Positions 21,816-34,259 of a stretch of DNA of 64,000 nucleotides are shown one piece after another. Location: contig NC_088776.1 in assembly GCF_954871325.1 (NCBI RefSeq), positions 27,514,508 through 27,578,507 on the forward strand. Reading direction: 5' to 3'. The notes beneath the pieces were generated by a model. It saw only the letters and a program-made list of their open reading frames with translations. It did no database searches and was not told the origin of the DNA. This DNA comes from Gordionus sp. m RMFG-2023 (Eukaryota; Nematomorpha; Gordioida; Chordodea; Parachordodidae). A program made the position numbers and the translations under genes. Every line of letters begins with the position of its first letter. Positions within the stretch are counted from its first letter, which is position 1.

Positions 21816-23411
21816 CATTGAGATGGATAAAATTTTATTCTGTTTGCTAGATGGTTTAAATGAAAAAATAATTATAACTAAAAAATAAAATATTGTCAAA
21901 TAGGAGAGTATAAAAGTTATTAAGTTAATATTTATTGCCTGACTTATTAATTCTTTGAACAATTTCGCTAGCCACAAAAAAATAACCCAATTACTATCTA
22001 AATACAAACTATAATATCACGCCTTGAGCGTAAAGTCATCCAAAGAAATGGAAGCATTATCTTTGATATTTATGTCAATAATGTCGAATATGTGTATTGA
22101 ATGAATTATAATTTTAATGAAACAGTTAATTTGAATATAAAATTTGTAAGGATAATGGAAAAATCGTAAAGGTAATTGTAAGGTTTAAATTGAATTAAAG
22201 GACAATTATATAAAATAATTATTGATGTATGTAAATTTTCGAAAATGTAATAAAAAAGAGAAAAAATAAAAAAGGAGTTTTTATATAATTTTTTAGTTTG
22301 ATTTTATATTTTTACGTTTTAGTTTATTTATGTTATTGTAGAATGATTTGTTAACTATATATGTTAATAAATTAATTTGGCTTCTTCAATTCGTGTTCAT
22401 ATTAATAATTTGTATTCTAATAAATATACTTTTTAATTTAAAATAAACATTATGGGCAAAATAAAAATAAATTACCAAGATTGATACCATGTTAGAAGAA
22501 AAATTTAAAAAGCAATGAAATTTATCAATCTGTTTTTCTAATCAATAAATAAAACCCAATTATAAATAAAATAAAAACTACGGCACATTTTAGGCTGAGT
22601 CTTAAATATCTAATTTTAAATTATTCAAAAATCAATTACGTCTATCTAAATACATTAAAGGTTTTTCTAGATTAAAAATATTTTTGAATCTTATGATTAT
22701 ATGATCTTTATAGATGTTACTTGTTCTTTTAAGTTTATTTAATAGATATTTGATAATGTGAATTATATTATTATTTTTTTTTATCTTATTTGTTTAACGA
22801 TATAAATTATATTATTAAAAAAATAAAATACGAGGGTTATTGAAGGGAAGGAGTTTTAACCCCACCTTTGTATTTACCACTGTATTTAATATTACATTGG
22901 ATAACTATATATTTGTATATCACATTCTTTGGCAATGGTAGTCGGGTACGAATAAATACTGTCTTGCTAAACTGTCTTGCTAAAAAGCAATTAATCCTAA
23001 TCAATCATAATTTGATGATATAATATGAATATCTTTTAAAAAACATTTTTTTTATTTTACATAAATCAATTTTTAATTATTTAAAAAATTGATATTAAAT
23101 ATCAAATATCTAAAATTATATTTTTACTTAATATTATTAAAAAAAAAATATATTTACTAGCTTATTACAACTTAAATTTTATTTTTCAATTACAAAATTT
23201 AACAAATTTATATCCATAAGAGGGCGTTAAATACATAAATATGAAAATATATTTTTAGGAAACCAGAATAAATATTGGATAGCGCTTTTTTTGTATTTGG
23301 GTGTAAATACATGTGAAAAACCTAAAAAAATTTTAAAAATAGAGGTTTCTTTGAGATTTAATTAATGAGTAGGTTTAGAATAGAAAAATAGTAGAGAGTT
23401 TGTAAGGAACA
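21816..23411. other. AT-rich non-coding sequence
   Basis: No gene recognised. AAATACTGTCTTGCTAAACTGTCTTGC at 22957-22981 is related to the satellite that follows, a displaced piece of its unit. Confidence 0.5.
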
Positions 23412-24020
23412 TATTGCTGGCGTTATTGATCAAAATCTCTTCATTTTTGGTTTATACGTGTATATTTAGGTGTTAAACATTATCCTAAAATATATTTTGA
23501 AAATATTATGATTTGACCGAATGCCGAGCTTAAAACCGACCACTTACTAAATATTCGATCTACCAAATTTGGTAGTAATATTATTTGGAAAATGTTCATT
23601 TTTGGTTTAGATATCTATATATACGTGCAAATCATTAGCCCAAAAAATATTTTAAAAATATCGTGATTTGACAGAAAACCGATTTGAAACCGGCCCAATG
23701 ACTAAATACTGTCTTGCTGGCGTTATACATGGAAAATTCTTTATTTTTGGTTTATACGTGAACAATAACGTGTTAAGCATTATCCTAATTAATTTTTTGA
23801 AAATATTATGATTTGACCGAATGGCGAGCTCAAAACCGACCACTTACTAAATATTCGATCTACCAAATTTGGTAGTAATATTATTTGGAAAATGTTCATT
23901 TTTGGTTAATTTATCTATAAATAGGTGCAAATTATTATCCCGAAAAATATTTTAAAAATATCGTGATTTGACCGATAACCGATTTGAAACCGAAATACTG
24001 CCTTGCTGGCGTTATACATA
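23412..24020. repeat. Satellite with about 300-bp dimeric units
   Basis: TGCTGGCGTTAT recurs at about 23412, 23717 and 24004, giving units of about 305 and 287 bp. Each unit has two diverged halves of about 150 bp sharing TTTTTGGTTTA, AAATAT...TGATTTGAC and GAAACCG/AAAACCGAC. CGATCTACCAAATTTGGTAG, with the inner palindrome CTACCAAATTTGGTAG, sits in the middle of both units. The last unit runs straight into a transposase gene. Confidence 0.8.
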
Positions 24021-24800
24021 GAAAATCGAAGAACTACCTCCAGTTGGGATTTATTATTTATATCAATTGTTTCATCTAATATTATTGTTATAAATTCCGT
24101 TTCTTCCAATTCATCTAATAATTTTTGGTGTAAGACAAATGAAATGAAATTAATTAAATCATTTTGGATATCACTTGATAGTCCAATAAAAGTTGTACTA
24201 TTTTCTAAATGATATTTTAATAGCAAATTTTCTTCCGCGAGCAAATAAATTAATTCAATATAATTTCCTCTATTTACTGGATTAGGTGATTCATCATCAC
24301 CACGGAATGCGAGCTGATCAACTCCAAGAAAACATATAGAATTGATTAAAATTTTCAATATTTCTCTATATGATTTAACTTTCGAATTATGCTGTTCGAT
24401 TGATATTTTGCACATCGAATCTATCATATTTTCAATACGAATTTCGCCAAATGTTTTTAATTGAATCATCGACTGCAAATGAGCTGTTGATTCTTCATGT
24501 CGTTTAACTGCCTTTGAAAAATTATTCATATCCGAAAATCCTCTATCATTCCAAACATATTTTTTCTTTGGGAATAATAAGCATGACCAACAATATAGAG
24601 AATTAGAAAATTCACATCCAGTGAGCCATTCATATTTATCATATTTATCGATAGAAAATAAAATTGGCTTTGGTCTTCCTTTTTCAATAATTAATTTTTT
24701 GGTATCAAAATTTCTTGAGCTAAATGATAATAATAATAAATTTTCAATAATACAATTACAATTATTAAACATTAATTTAAAGAAAAAAATTTTTTTAAAA
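24021..24800 (-). pseudogene. hAT-type (ZMYM1-like) transposase, N-terminal half
   Basis: The minus-strand frame starts near MFNNCNC and contains a TTF-type zinc finger (KYEWLTGCEFSNSLYCWSCL, LFPKKK, later KRHEESTAHL) and then the DUF4371-like start of the catalytic region (GRGNYIEL-type RGNYIELIYLLAEE, later ITIILDETIDINNKSQ with a likely catalytic Asp). Such proteins cut and paste hAT DNA. The frame then runs into satellite sequence at about 24020, so the second half with the dimerisation domain is missing. The ORF's extra N-terminal residues (near 24880) are low-complexity and unlikely to be real. The C-terminal half seen at 58225-58844 belongs to the same broad family. Confidence 0.8.
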
Positions 24801-24849
24801 AAAAAGTAAGAAAAAAAATAATATAAAAAATTTATTTTTCTTTTATAAA

Positions 24850-25260
24850 AGAATAAGCAATTTTTTATTTGCTTCCCCAATGCTTATTTTTTAATCGTAA
24901 AATTAAACAATATCATAATATGATTTTCTATTTATTTATTGAAAAAATAAGCAATATTAGATTTGCTTCCCTCTTGTTTATTTTTTTTAACGTAATAAAA
25001 AAATTACACCAAAAAAATATCGTATGAATCATGATTTATTAGTATATTTATTATAGGAAAATAAACAATATTAAATTTGCTTCCATCATTTTTTAACATA
25101 GTAAATATAATAGTAAATTTTTTTACGTAGTAAAAATAATAGTAAATTTTTGAACGTAGTAAAAATAATAGTATATTTTTTAACGTAAATTTTTTATCGT
25201 AGTAAAATATTATAAATCTTTTTAACGTTATAAAAAATATATTAATTATTTTAAGGAAGT
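24850..25260. repeat. Two short tandem repeats beside the transposase
   Basis: GAATAAGCAAT...TTTGCTTCC blocks recur near 24850, 24945 and 25060. From 25090 follow six worn units of about 33 bp built on TTTTTTAACGTAGTAAAAATA. ATGGACGAAGCGTCCAT at 25360-25376 is a hairpin, and GCAATGCTTCCATTGC stands just before it; this may be the end of the hAT element. Confidence 0.55.
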
Positions 25261-25435
25261 AATTTTATTATTTTTTTAGCATAGTATAAAGATTATATTA
25301 AGTTTATCTAAGAATTTTGTAAAAAAAATTTAAAGGTAAGCAATGCTTCCATTGCTTCTATGGACGCTTCGTCCATGAATAAGACCCTTATTATTTAGCA
25401 TATATAGTAACGGAATCACATAGTCGAGTCCGGCC

Positions 25436-25665
25436 TCCTATATTTGGATTAAAAAAACATGGTCTTTGCTGGCATTCGACATAAAACCATTGAATTGTTA
25501 AGTGACGTACTAGCCGATTAGGCAATAAATGCTTTTCAAAATTCACGATTTATTAAATATATATTATAAATAAATTTGGTAGTACCTCCAAATGAAAAAT
25601 AAACAAAATATAAATTTGATAGGTTACACCTTAAGGCAATACCTACTATCATTAACCCTGCTTTT
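25436..25665 (-). repeat. SINE-like repeat, second copy
   Basis: Reverse complement of the 21566-21775 family: GGTACTACCAAATTTATTTA, CTAATCGGCTAG, then CAGCAAAGACCATG and a T run. Box B has decayed (TGTCGAATGCC). Confidence 0.55.
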
Positions 25666-26185
25666 ACTCTAAGAATACCATTATTGTTATATTATTATTT
25701 TAAATTTAATTAAAAATATATTTTATTAAATATTTTTAGACAGTTACTTAATTTTATATATCGAGTAGAACACATGATTTGTTAGTCCCAAAAAACTATA
25801 AGAGAGACGAAATTTTATAATTAGGAAAAAAAATTTTTTTTTATAAATATATATTCTATTGGCCAATATAATTAGCAGTTTATAAAATAAAATTTATTTA
25901 TTTTAGTTCTAGAGTTGTAGAGTTGTAATATGTAAATCTTAAATGGTATATAAAAGATGTCATGTCTGAAGTATTAAACAAATACTAATTGATTTGTCTT
26001 GTATGAAAAATATTTTAATTGTTATAATTCTTATGAAACTTTATTTTTTTAATCTAAAATAAATATTTGCAAATATTTATATATATATATATATAATTTT
26101 ATTTATTATTTATATATATATTTACTATTTAAAAAAAATATAGTATTTTTATATATTTAAAAAAATATATATTTTTTTTTTCTCT

Positions 26186-28610
26186 TTAGCTTTCACCTTT
26201 TCTGGTGATAAGCTCCTTCAACATCTCTCTCCACTTTATGTTATTCATACAATCTCTTTTATCTATTTTATACTTCTTTATATTGGCTCTAACTTTATGG
26301 CCCCATTGAAGTTTTGGCCTTCCTCTTTTACGTTTGCCCATCACTTCCAAACTTTCAACTTTATTTCCTATGTAGTTCATAGGCCTTCTCATTGTGTGCC
26401 CATACCACCTAAGTCTGTTTACCATTAACTTAGTCTTAATGGGCACTACCTTTAAACTATTTAGTATTCTTGTACTGCGCACCTTATCCTTTCTTGTTAC
26501 CCCAGCAATTATCCTCAGCATTCTCATCTCCATAGTTTGTAGACTTCTCTCGTCTGATTCTTTGGTTGGCCATGTTTCCGAACTATATAGAATAGTTGGT
26601 TGTACTATGGAACTGTAGATTTTTCCCTTTAATTTGTGTGGGATTCTTTTGTCAAATAGCACTCCAGATAAAGATCTCCACTTTAACCACCCTTGATTAA
26701 TCTTATTCTTTTTCTCTTTTTCTATTGTGCCGTTTGTTTGTATAGTGGAGCCCAAATATTTGCAGCTTTTAATTGCGGATATCTGCCAATCATTTATATC
26801 AATACTAAATATCATATTCCACGGGACTGTTTGAGGTATAGACTGTGCTCATCTATTACTGTAATGATGAGAAGTGGGCTGAGAGCCGATCCTTGATGAA
26901 CTCCTTCGGCTATTGTGAAGCCTGCTGAAGTACCTGTTGTGCTACGGACCATTGTTGTATGTCCCATATACATATCCTGTATTATTCTTATATATTTTTC
27001 GGGAACTTTTTTGTGGCGTAGCGCCCACCAGATAAGTTTTCTTGGGATTCTATCGAAGGCCTTTTCTAGATCGAGAAAGACCATGTGTAGCTTTTTGTTC
27101 TTTTCTCTGTATTTTTCACTCATTTGCCTAATTGCATGGATAACATCGGTTGTTGATCTTCCAGGCATAAAGCCAAACTGTGTCTCTCCTATTTCGATTA
27201 TATCTCTTAATCTTTTTCTATTATTTTTTCGTATAGTTTTAGACAGTGTGACATTAGTTTTATGCCCCTGTAATTTTGACAATTGTGTGGATCTCCTTTA
27301 TTTTTGAAGATAGGAACTAGATAGCTCTTCCTCCATTTTTGGGGAACCTCTTCATTTCCAAATATTTTATTGTACAGATTTGTGAGGAGATGTATTCCAT
27401 CATCTCCTAGTGCTTTAAGGCTTTCTATTCAAATATCGTCTGGACCCCTAGCTTTGTTGTTTTTCATATGCTTGAGGCATGTGATTATTTCTTGTTCCGT
27501 TATAGGTTGTACAAGGTTTTGACAAGGGGAGTGTTCATCGAGATGCAATATGTGGGAATTAAAGTTAAGAAGCTCCTGAAAATATTCTTCCCATCTTTTC
27601 ATTATTTCTTTTTCCTTTATTATCAATTTCCCATCTTTATTTTTGATTACTTATCCCTAGAGTTCTTTTCTCGCTGTTTGGCTAATCTGTATATTTTATT
27701 TTGCCCTTCTTTGGTATGTAGATCTTCGTACATGTCATCGTATGCCATAGATTTGGCCCTAGCCACCGCCTTTGTAGCTAATCTCCTGGATTTTTTGTAT
27801 CTTGACTTGTCATCTGCATTTTTGAATTTGTACCATATTTTATAAAGGGCTTTTTTCTCCTGTATAGTGGTTTGTACCTCTTGATTCCACCACCATAGTT
27901 CTTTGTGTGATTTGTTGCCTCCTCTTGTCAAGCCTAGCGTCGATTTTGCAATGTCTATTAATCTGGATGAAAGGTCTGTCCAGATTTTTTCACTGACTTG
28001 TGAGCAATTTATTGTTTCAATGTTTGCATTGATTGCAAAGGCATCTGTCATTGTTTTTAATTTGCCCCATTTGATGCATGGTTCCAGTTTTATCTTATTT
28101 TGAGTGGATTTATTTGAGATTTGTAAATCCATGATTAGTAGCTTGTGTTGTGCGGCGATATCTTCTCCTGGGATGACTTTGCAGTCTATTACATCTTTTA
28201 ATCTTCTGCGAGAGATTAGCATGTAATCTATCTGTGTTTTCCTAGTACCACTTTCATATGTTATTTAATGACTGTCTTTTTTCCTATAGTAGGTGTTGGT
28301 TATGGCAAGGTCGAAGCCTTGCGCAAATTTCAGTACGTGCTCTCCTTCATCATTTCTTTCTCCGTATCCAAAACCACCATGATGCCTTTTGTAGCTACAT
28401 TTAAGTCACCACCAATTATGACTAGGTCATCCTTAGGGATTTCCATTATAGCTTCATCAAGGATAGCTCTAAAGTCATCTTTCTCTTCTTCCTTGCAACC
28501 CGTTTGAGGAGCATATACTGATAGGATGTGTAGTATTGATTGACCAATGCAGAGTTTTATCTTCATAGTCTATCAGAGATCCTGTTGACTTCTACTACTG
28601 AAGAGGTTAG
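26186..28610 (-). pseudogene. RTE-type LINE, main part
   Basis: Minus-strand relic of a non-LTR retrotransposon protein (endonuclease plus reverse transcriptase). Order: endonuclease SVYAPQTG, DDLVIIGGDLNVATKG, GFDLAITNT, IDYMLISRRR; linker ELWWWNQEVQTTIQ; reverse transcriptase NNKARGPDDI, QFGFMPGRSTTDVIHAIRQM, VFLDLEKAFDRIPR (catalytic Asp), EGVHQGSALSPLL; C-terminal KYLGSTIQTNGTI and VNRLRWYGHTMRR to RKGES. This order and the RWYGH-type C-terminus fit the RTE clade. It is broken by several stops and shifts, and the F-A-D-D catalytic box is deleted: VIDE...VPWNM runs directly into FSIDINDWQI near 26815. The 3' end runs into AT repeats (26040-26170). Confidence 0.9.
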
Positions 28611-29028
28611 TATTACAAGTTACCTTAAATATAATAAAAATGCCCTTTACTCTCAATTATATAACTTAACAACCCAAAATAATTCTTTCTAATAATATTA
28701 AATAAATACCATTGACCATTAACGACGATCCATATTTAACATAATTATCTTTATTTCCAATAAAACCACAACAATCTAACATAAAATATGTAGAAAAATA
28801 TAACATAATATAATTATCCAATTCTTCATTTCTCAAAGGTCCACAGCTGACATCTAATCCAATATCTCTTAATCTCCAACTACGGGTTTTTCCGAACAAT
28901 GAAACACACCCCGTGATCCCTATCTCCTCTTCTTCCCCCAAGGAAAACTTAATTTCCCTGTCAGAAAATAACTGACATTTGATGTATTATATTAAATTTA
29001 TTTCTTCTTTTTTTCAACAGTTACAACA
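28611..29028 (-). repeat. LTR of the non-autonomous element, left copy
   Basis: 418 bp. Differs from the right copy by few substitutions and lacks a 12-bp local duplication. The minus-strand ORF inside both copies (starting MGEEEEIGITGCVS) is LTR sequence, not a gene, although it is conserved because the LTRs are. Confidence 0.92.
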
Positions 29029-29078
29029 CGCCCACCCTTCACAAGCCCAGCGTCCCTCTCTCTGTGGTGTTGTTGTAT

Positions 29079-29147
29079 CGAATCACATCTTTGAATTGTA
29101 TAGAATCACCCCTTTGAATTGTATCGAATCACCTTTTTGAATTGTAT
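29079..29147 (+). repeat. 23-bp tandem repeat, three units
   Basis: CGAATCACATCTTTGAATTG-TAT and two variants in direct succession, inside the non-autonomous LTR element. Confidence 0.8.
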
Positions 29148-30945
29148 CGAGACGCCTTGAAGACGTTCAGGGAATTTGTCGAATCGTCTTCCCTTATGAT
29201 GATTTATAATATAATATCGCCGATACCTTTCAATATATAATCGCGAAAACACATATTATCAATAATGACCTGTACATTGGGGTATCTGCATTTATAATCT
29301 ATGCAACATTAATATGGACAATGTAATATCAGCAAAACATAATAATTCATTCATTTTAAGACATTTGGGAAATATGAGCTATAATACACATTATTTGGAT
29401 ATGATTCATGGTAATTAAGAAATAATGATATTACATATAATAATGTAATGTGAACATATTGTCTGTGTGTGAAATGCAATTTCAACACATGTAATTTTCC
29501 TTCTGTCATGTAAAAAAACAAAGCTACATTTATGTAAATATTTCCTAAAATGAATAGAAAAATCCATCCTTAGGTATTACAAATAATTGCGAAACTCTGC
29601 CAAACAAAAATTCTACCTAAAATTACAATATATCCATATACAAATACATTTAATATTTTATATGAAGGAACAAATATAATACGTAGAAAATACAATATTT
29701 CCCATCTAGGAATTACTCAGTATCCTTAGAAAAATATACCATTTCTACCTAACTCTGTCATCACAGTTAGCACAAATTCACAAAAATGTAGAATGCAAAA
29801 TAACAACAATTGAGAATTTAATGGGCTATATGGTATATATGTAAAGAATTTTTAATATACCATCACAATATAAAATAATTTGAGTCTTTTCTTTAAAAAA
29901 TATGTTCATAATTAAATAGTAAAATGTGATGTGCTAAAAAATTATTACAAAAATAAAAAAAATGTAATGCAGCATAAATTAAAAAAAATTTACACCAAAA
30001 AAAAAACTTTCTCCAGTATGCAAACTAAACAATATTCTCACTTCAAGGCATACCCATCAACACGGGCTGACCTTATCTGTAAAAATATTTTCCCTTTACA
30101 TCATTGCATACCTCACAAATAATATAATAATTGCAAATAAAACTTCTTATAAAAATTTATAATTTAAAAAAAAATATATATATATTAAATATAAAGATTT
30201 CATAATTTGGAAAAAAAAATATTATACACCATCTAATGTATCATACAAATTCCTATCCAATTTATATATACACTAAATGCAGACGCTAAATCAAAATAAC
30301 TATCCACAAATTCTCATTCATAATTAAATATATCATATGTTACCTATACAATATATTAACATTATAAATAATAATACATAGTTAAATATATCATATGTTA
30401 CCTATGCAATATATTAACCTTAATTAATAATAAATTATCCCATACATATTCATCCCTTTACAAACCCAAAATGCATAATTAAATAATACACACTTTATTA
30501 CAAAAGTCAATATCCATATATATTTTCATAAATTTCACATATTTAAATATTTAACAATCCTTTCTGTCCTGCTGTTCATGAGGTCTTTCAGCTTCCTATG
30601 ACGGAATACCTATAACACCATTCAATGAGTTTTAAGGCATACCAAATAATGATCAAAATTATATGTACCTTATACATCTAGACATAAGATAATATACCAA
30701 ATATTACTGTCTTAAATTCCTGATCTTATTTCCATATTTCTGCCTAATACTCATTACATACTTTCTATCTTACACCTTTTAAGTTAAATATAAAAGTATA
30801 GAAATCCTTAAACTCATGAATCTGTATAGTTTTTAGTACATTGCCTTGTCAAAACTTCTCTTATGTAATATGTATACAACAAAAATTTTGTTTTACTTTA
30901 AAACCGAATCAACCCACTCTTTCGATCTTGGTCAGCTAGCAACAA
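29148..30945. other. Internal region of the non-autonomous LTR element, no genes
   Basis: AT-rich, with no ORF that resembles a known protein. A 40-bp direct duplication around TATCATATGTTACCTAT lies near 30330-30417. The start of the minus-strand transcript near 30945 reads TTGTTGCTAGCTGACC, which does not have the usual TGG primer site start. Confidence 0.6.
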
Positions 30946-31375
30946 TATTACAAGTTACCTTAAATATAATAAAAATGCCCTTTACTCTCAATTATATAAC
31001 TTAATATATAACTTAACAACCCAAAATAATTCTTTCTAATAATATTAAATAAATACCATTGACCATTAACGACGATCCATATTTAACATAATTATCTTCA
31101 TTTCCAATAAAATTACAACAATCTATCATAAAATATGTAGAAAAATATAACATAATATAATTATCCAATTCTTCATTTCTCAAAGGTCCACAGCTGACAT
31201 CTAATCCAATATCTCTTAATCTCCAACTACGGGTTTTTCCGAACAATGAAACACACCCCGTGATCCCTATCTCCTCTTCTTCCCCCAAGGAAAACTTAAT
31301 TTCCCTGTCAGAAAATAACTGACATTTGATGTATTATATTAAATTTATTTCTTCTTTTTTTCAACAGTTACAACA
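30946..31375 (-). repeat. LTR of the non-autonomous element, right copy
   Basis: 430 bp. Carries ACTTAATATATA as an extra 12-bp duplication relative to the left copy. The outer edge is followed by GTTAG. Confidence 0.92.
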
Positions 31376-31480
31376 GTTAGGTCTTGGCTGAGGATGATGC
31401 CGACACCGTTCCTATTGCTAACAAGTCCATTATAGTACAATTTATATGTCTTCTTTGCTTTGACCTTTACTTTATTTTTC
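31376..31480 (-). pseudogene. RTE-type LINE, 5' piece displaced by the LTR insertion
   Basis: The minus strand reads KTYKLYYNGLVSNRNGVGII and then LSQDL at the GTTAG site. The missing next residues (VVEVNRISDRL) are found across the LTR element at 28566-28605. Together they form the early endonuclease domain of an RTE LINE. The LINE appears 5'-truncated close to 31480, where SINE-like sequence begins. Confidence 0.8.
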
Positions 31481-31772
31481 ACAGGATGGAGCGCGTCGCA
31501 TGGAGGGAACGCCCTAGCTTTCATATTCATATTTTCATTTGTGTCCTTCATTTGTTTATTGGACAGGTATCCTTAGCACTCGGCTGTCCAGGCCTGTCGG
31601 TGACCGGGGTGTCATCTCTAAGCTCCGAAATTCATCATACCATATGTCTTTACACATCAGTCATCGAAGAAAAACTTGAAAGTTTTTATGGTTCTTACCA
31701 GGATTGAACCCACGTCCTTGTTCATACTCGTGTTTCCAAGCCTACATCTTACCCATTAGGCCACCCCGGCGA
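31481..31772 (-). repeat. tRNA-derived SINE
   Basis: The minus strand begins GCCGGGGTGGCCTAATGGGT near 31772, with box A TGGCCTAATGGG and, about 45 bases on, box B GGGTTCAATCC. The D-arm pairs (GCCT with AGGC), but the acceptor and T stems are imperfect, so it is a SINE head rather than a tRNA gene. The body continues through CCGGTCACCGACAGG and ends near AAATAAAGTAAAGG, directly against the truncated LINE. Confidence 0.7.
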
Positions 31773-31786
31773 TATTTAAAAAAATA

Positions 31787-32180
31787 TATATAATATTTTA
31801 ATGCAAATTAATTTAGCTTGGAGCATTTTTTTTTGTTTTTACTGAAATCATTTCAGCAATTTTATCATGATACATATTTTTATGATGATGTGTTTTTTAA
31901 CGCTGTTAAATGACCAGATATTAGTCGATTTTTAGAAACGCCTCGATTAAGATTTTAGAATATTATATAAGACTGCAGATTTCGCTTATAGATGGAAGAA
32001 AGGTTTAGACTTCAATTAGCTAAATCTTGAGGTACATAATCGACTAATATCTGGTCATTTAACAGCGTTAAAAAACACATCATCATAAAAATATGTATCA
32101 TGATAAAATTGCTGAAATGATTTCAGTAAAAACAAAAAAAATGCTCCAAGCTAAATTAATTTGCATTAAAATATTATATA
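31787..32180. repeat. Nearly perfect 143-bp inverted repeat
   Basis: Arms 31787-31930 and 32038-32180 are almost exact reverse complements (for example GACCAGATATTAGTCGATT against AATCGACTAATATCTGGTC), with a 107-bp spacer. The near identity means it is young or under gene conversion. No gene in the arms. Probably a MITE or foldback element; a hairpin RNA could form if transcribed. Confidence 0.92.
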
Positions 32181-33530
32181 GGTACATAATATTATTCTGG
32201 TTAAAATCTTAGTATATTTTATTATCAGTAGTATTATAAAATAGATAATATTTTGATAATATATTATTTAATAAATGTGCTAAAGTATTTCTTGCCTTCA
32301 TTTGAAAAAGTTAATAAAATATTGGTTTCATTTATTTTATTATCAATATATTAAAAATATTATAAAAAAAATTAATTACATTTAAATTATTTTTTGATTT
32401 ATCTAAATTATTGCATATTTGAAATTTTTTTTTAACTAAGTTAATTTGATTTGGAATATCATCAAGATATTTATTTTAAGACCAAAAACTCGATTCATCT
32501 TGGAAATTTCTAAATGTAAAATTAAATTGTAATGTTTTATAATTCACAGTTTGGTTTACCACACGATCAATGAGAATAATTTGGATTTAAGATATTATAT
32601 TATAAAATCTATTATCTCATCTATTACGTCAAATAATTGGTATCTGGCAATATCCTGCGACTATCAACATGTTTAACAGGTTGCATGATTTTTGACAGAA
32701 TGTCAATATACCATTTTTTCCAAACTTCTATATATTCCTTAATTTTTTATTAACTCGCCATTTTCAGTTTGCACTTTTCTTATTCCTTTATTTCATATAT
32801 TTTTGCTATGTTCAGCTTAAATCGATAAAATTTATGTCATTATTTGAAAAATTTTGAAGGATAATATTATGACATTAATATCTTAAATATTTATATAGTT
32901 ATTCAAATTACTTACATGGGTAAAACAATATATATTTATAAACAATCTTAATAAATTTAAGACCATGTTCCGAATTATATAAATAATAAAATTTGCTTAT
33001 ATACATTTAAATGAAATTTTCATTTTTCTTGTATATTTAATTTTAACATTGGCTAATTTTATTTTTACATGAAATTAATGTTTTCTTACATAAGTTTATA
33101 TTAAGATAATTAATAATAAATTAGTTTAAATCCTAATTTATATTGACAAGTTCTTAAAACCTTTTCTTTTAACTATCACTATCTAAGACATTAGGCAGGG
33201 GTGCATTAAATTTAAAAATGCTAATATCAATTATATATGTGATCAGCAGAAATGCTTGCTGGGCAGATGTATAGTTGTGTATGTTAAAATGACCTGATAT
33301 ATATCAGAATTGTCAACTAATTTTTTATCCAAAAACATGAATATTGAAAATTAAATTTATTGTTAAAAACTGATCCATAACATAGGCTCATTTCATTGCT
33401 AATGTTAAAAATATTTTGCTTGATATATGGAATATATTTTTAGATATGTATATTTTTATAAATTTATAATCAAAAATTTATCTTGTAATTTTTTTATTAT
33501 TAAATTTAAAAATATATACTTTAACTAGGA
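32181..33530. other. AT-rich non-coding sequence
   Basis: No recognised gene. Minus strand 32640-32760 has a short open stretch with MQPVKHVDSRRILPDTNY, probably a relic; family unknown. Confidence 0.4.
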
Positions 33531-34243
33531 CTGTGCTGATATTTTTGCCAATAATGACCTGTTTATAAATGTGTATATTTTAGAATTGGCATTAGATTTC
33601 CAGCTAATTTTTTTATAAACATCTTGGAATATCGATATAACATTAAAACCTTTATTATAAGGAGTCAGAATTAGCTGATGAAGAATTTGTTCTGGATTGG
33701 ATTGGCAAATATTTGTTAACAACAATTCACAACTAAGCTTAATCATTTGCTGATGGTGAATTTTCTTTAAATGATTTGTTTAATAAATTACTGTTTATCT
33801 TGTAGTTATTCTGAGATATTCACATTTATAACTAGTATTTTAATATCAGAATAAATATTGACAAAACCCTAAATTTAATTTAAATAAATTTAGTTTAATT
33901 AATATTCCAAGATAGTTATGCATTAAAAGGTTATTGCCAATCTTGTGCCAATTCCAATATATAAAAATCTCTAATTATGTTTAATACCAGCACTGCCAGG
34001 ATCAGTATCTGCTAAAAATTTCTATTTTATGATATTAATTGCTAATATCCATCATAAAAGACACTGCAATGTTAAGCCCTATTTATTTTTTTATAACAAA
34101 GGGCCCCTTTAACCCATTAATGGTCAAGATTTTTCTAGTGGATAAAAATGCTCAATTTTTTCAAATTATATTGATTAATGCTCAAATATGATATTCTAAA
34201 AAAATCAGCCAAAAAAAATAATCCTAAATAGAAAATCTAGCCT

Positions 34244-34259
34244 GGTGCATATATGCACC
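34244..34259. promoter_or_regulatory. Subterminal palindrome GGTGCATATATGCACC
   Basis: Perfect 16-bp palindrome followed by GTTAACCATTAAG, just downstream of the transposase stop. Identical copies lie at 36575-36590 and 36917-36932. Likely transposase or host factor binding sites (inference). Confidence 0.6.

Larger units (their letters stand above)
28611..31375 (-). mobile_element. Non-autonomous LTR element (TRIM/LARD-like)
   Basis: Direct repeats 28611-29028 (418 bp) and 30946-31375 (430 bp) bound 1.9 kb without coding capacity. GTTAG flanks both sides (28606-28610, 31376-31380), a 5-bp duplication. On the minus strand the LTRs run TGTTGTAACTG...CTTGTAATA. Taking the element out restores a continuous LINE endonuclease reading (see the LINE entries), so its borders are secure. 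The internal side of 29029 is purine-rich on the minus strand (GAAGGGTGGG), a possible polypurine tract. No gag or pol, so it must be mobilised by another element. The ends resemble those of the Ty3/gypsy element at 7893 (TGTTG...ATA). Confidence 0.9.

Noticed and set aside
28666..31288. Two near-identical 91-residue minus-strand ORFs (MGEEEEIGITGCVS...) as a duplicated gene pair
   Set aside because: Each lies wholly inside an LTR of the same element; identity follows from LTR duplication, and no known protein is encoded.
31700..31772. A tRNA gene on the minus strand
   Set aside because: The D-arm pairs but the T and acceptor stems are imperfect, and a SINE body follows.
33525..33746. 73-residue minus-strand ORF as a gene
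   Set aside because: It overlaps a transposon terminus at 33531 and matches no family; kept only as AT-rich chance frame.
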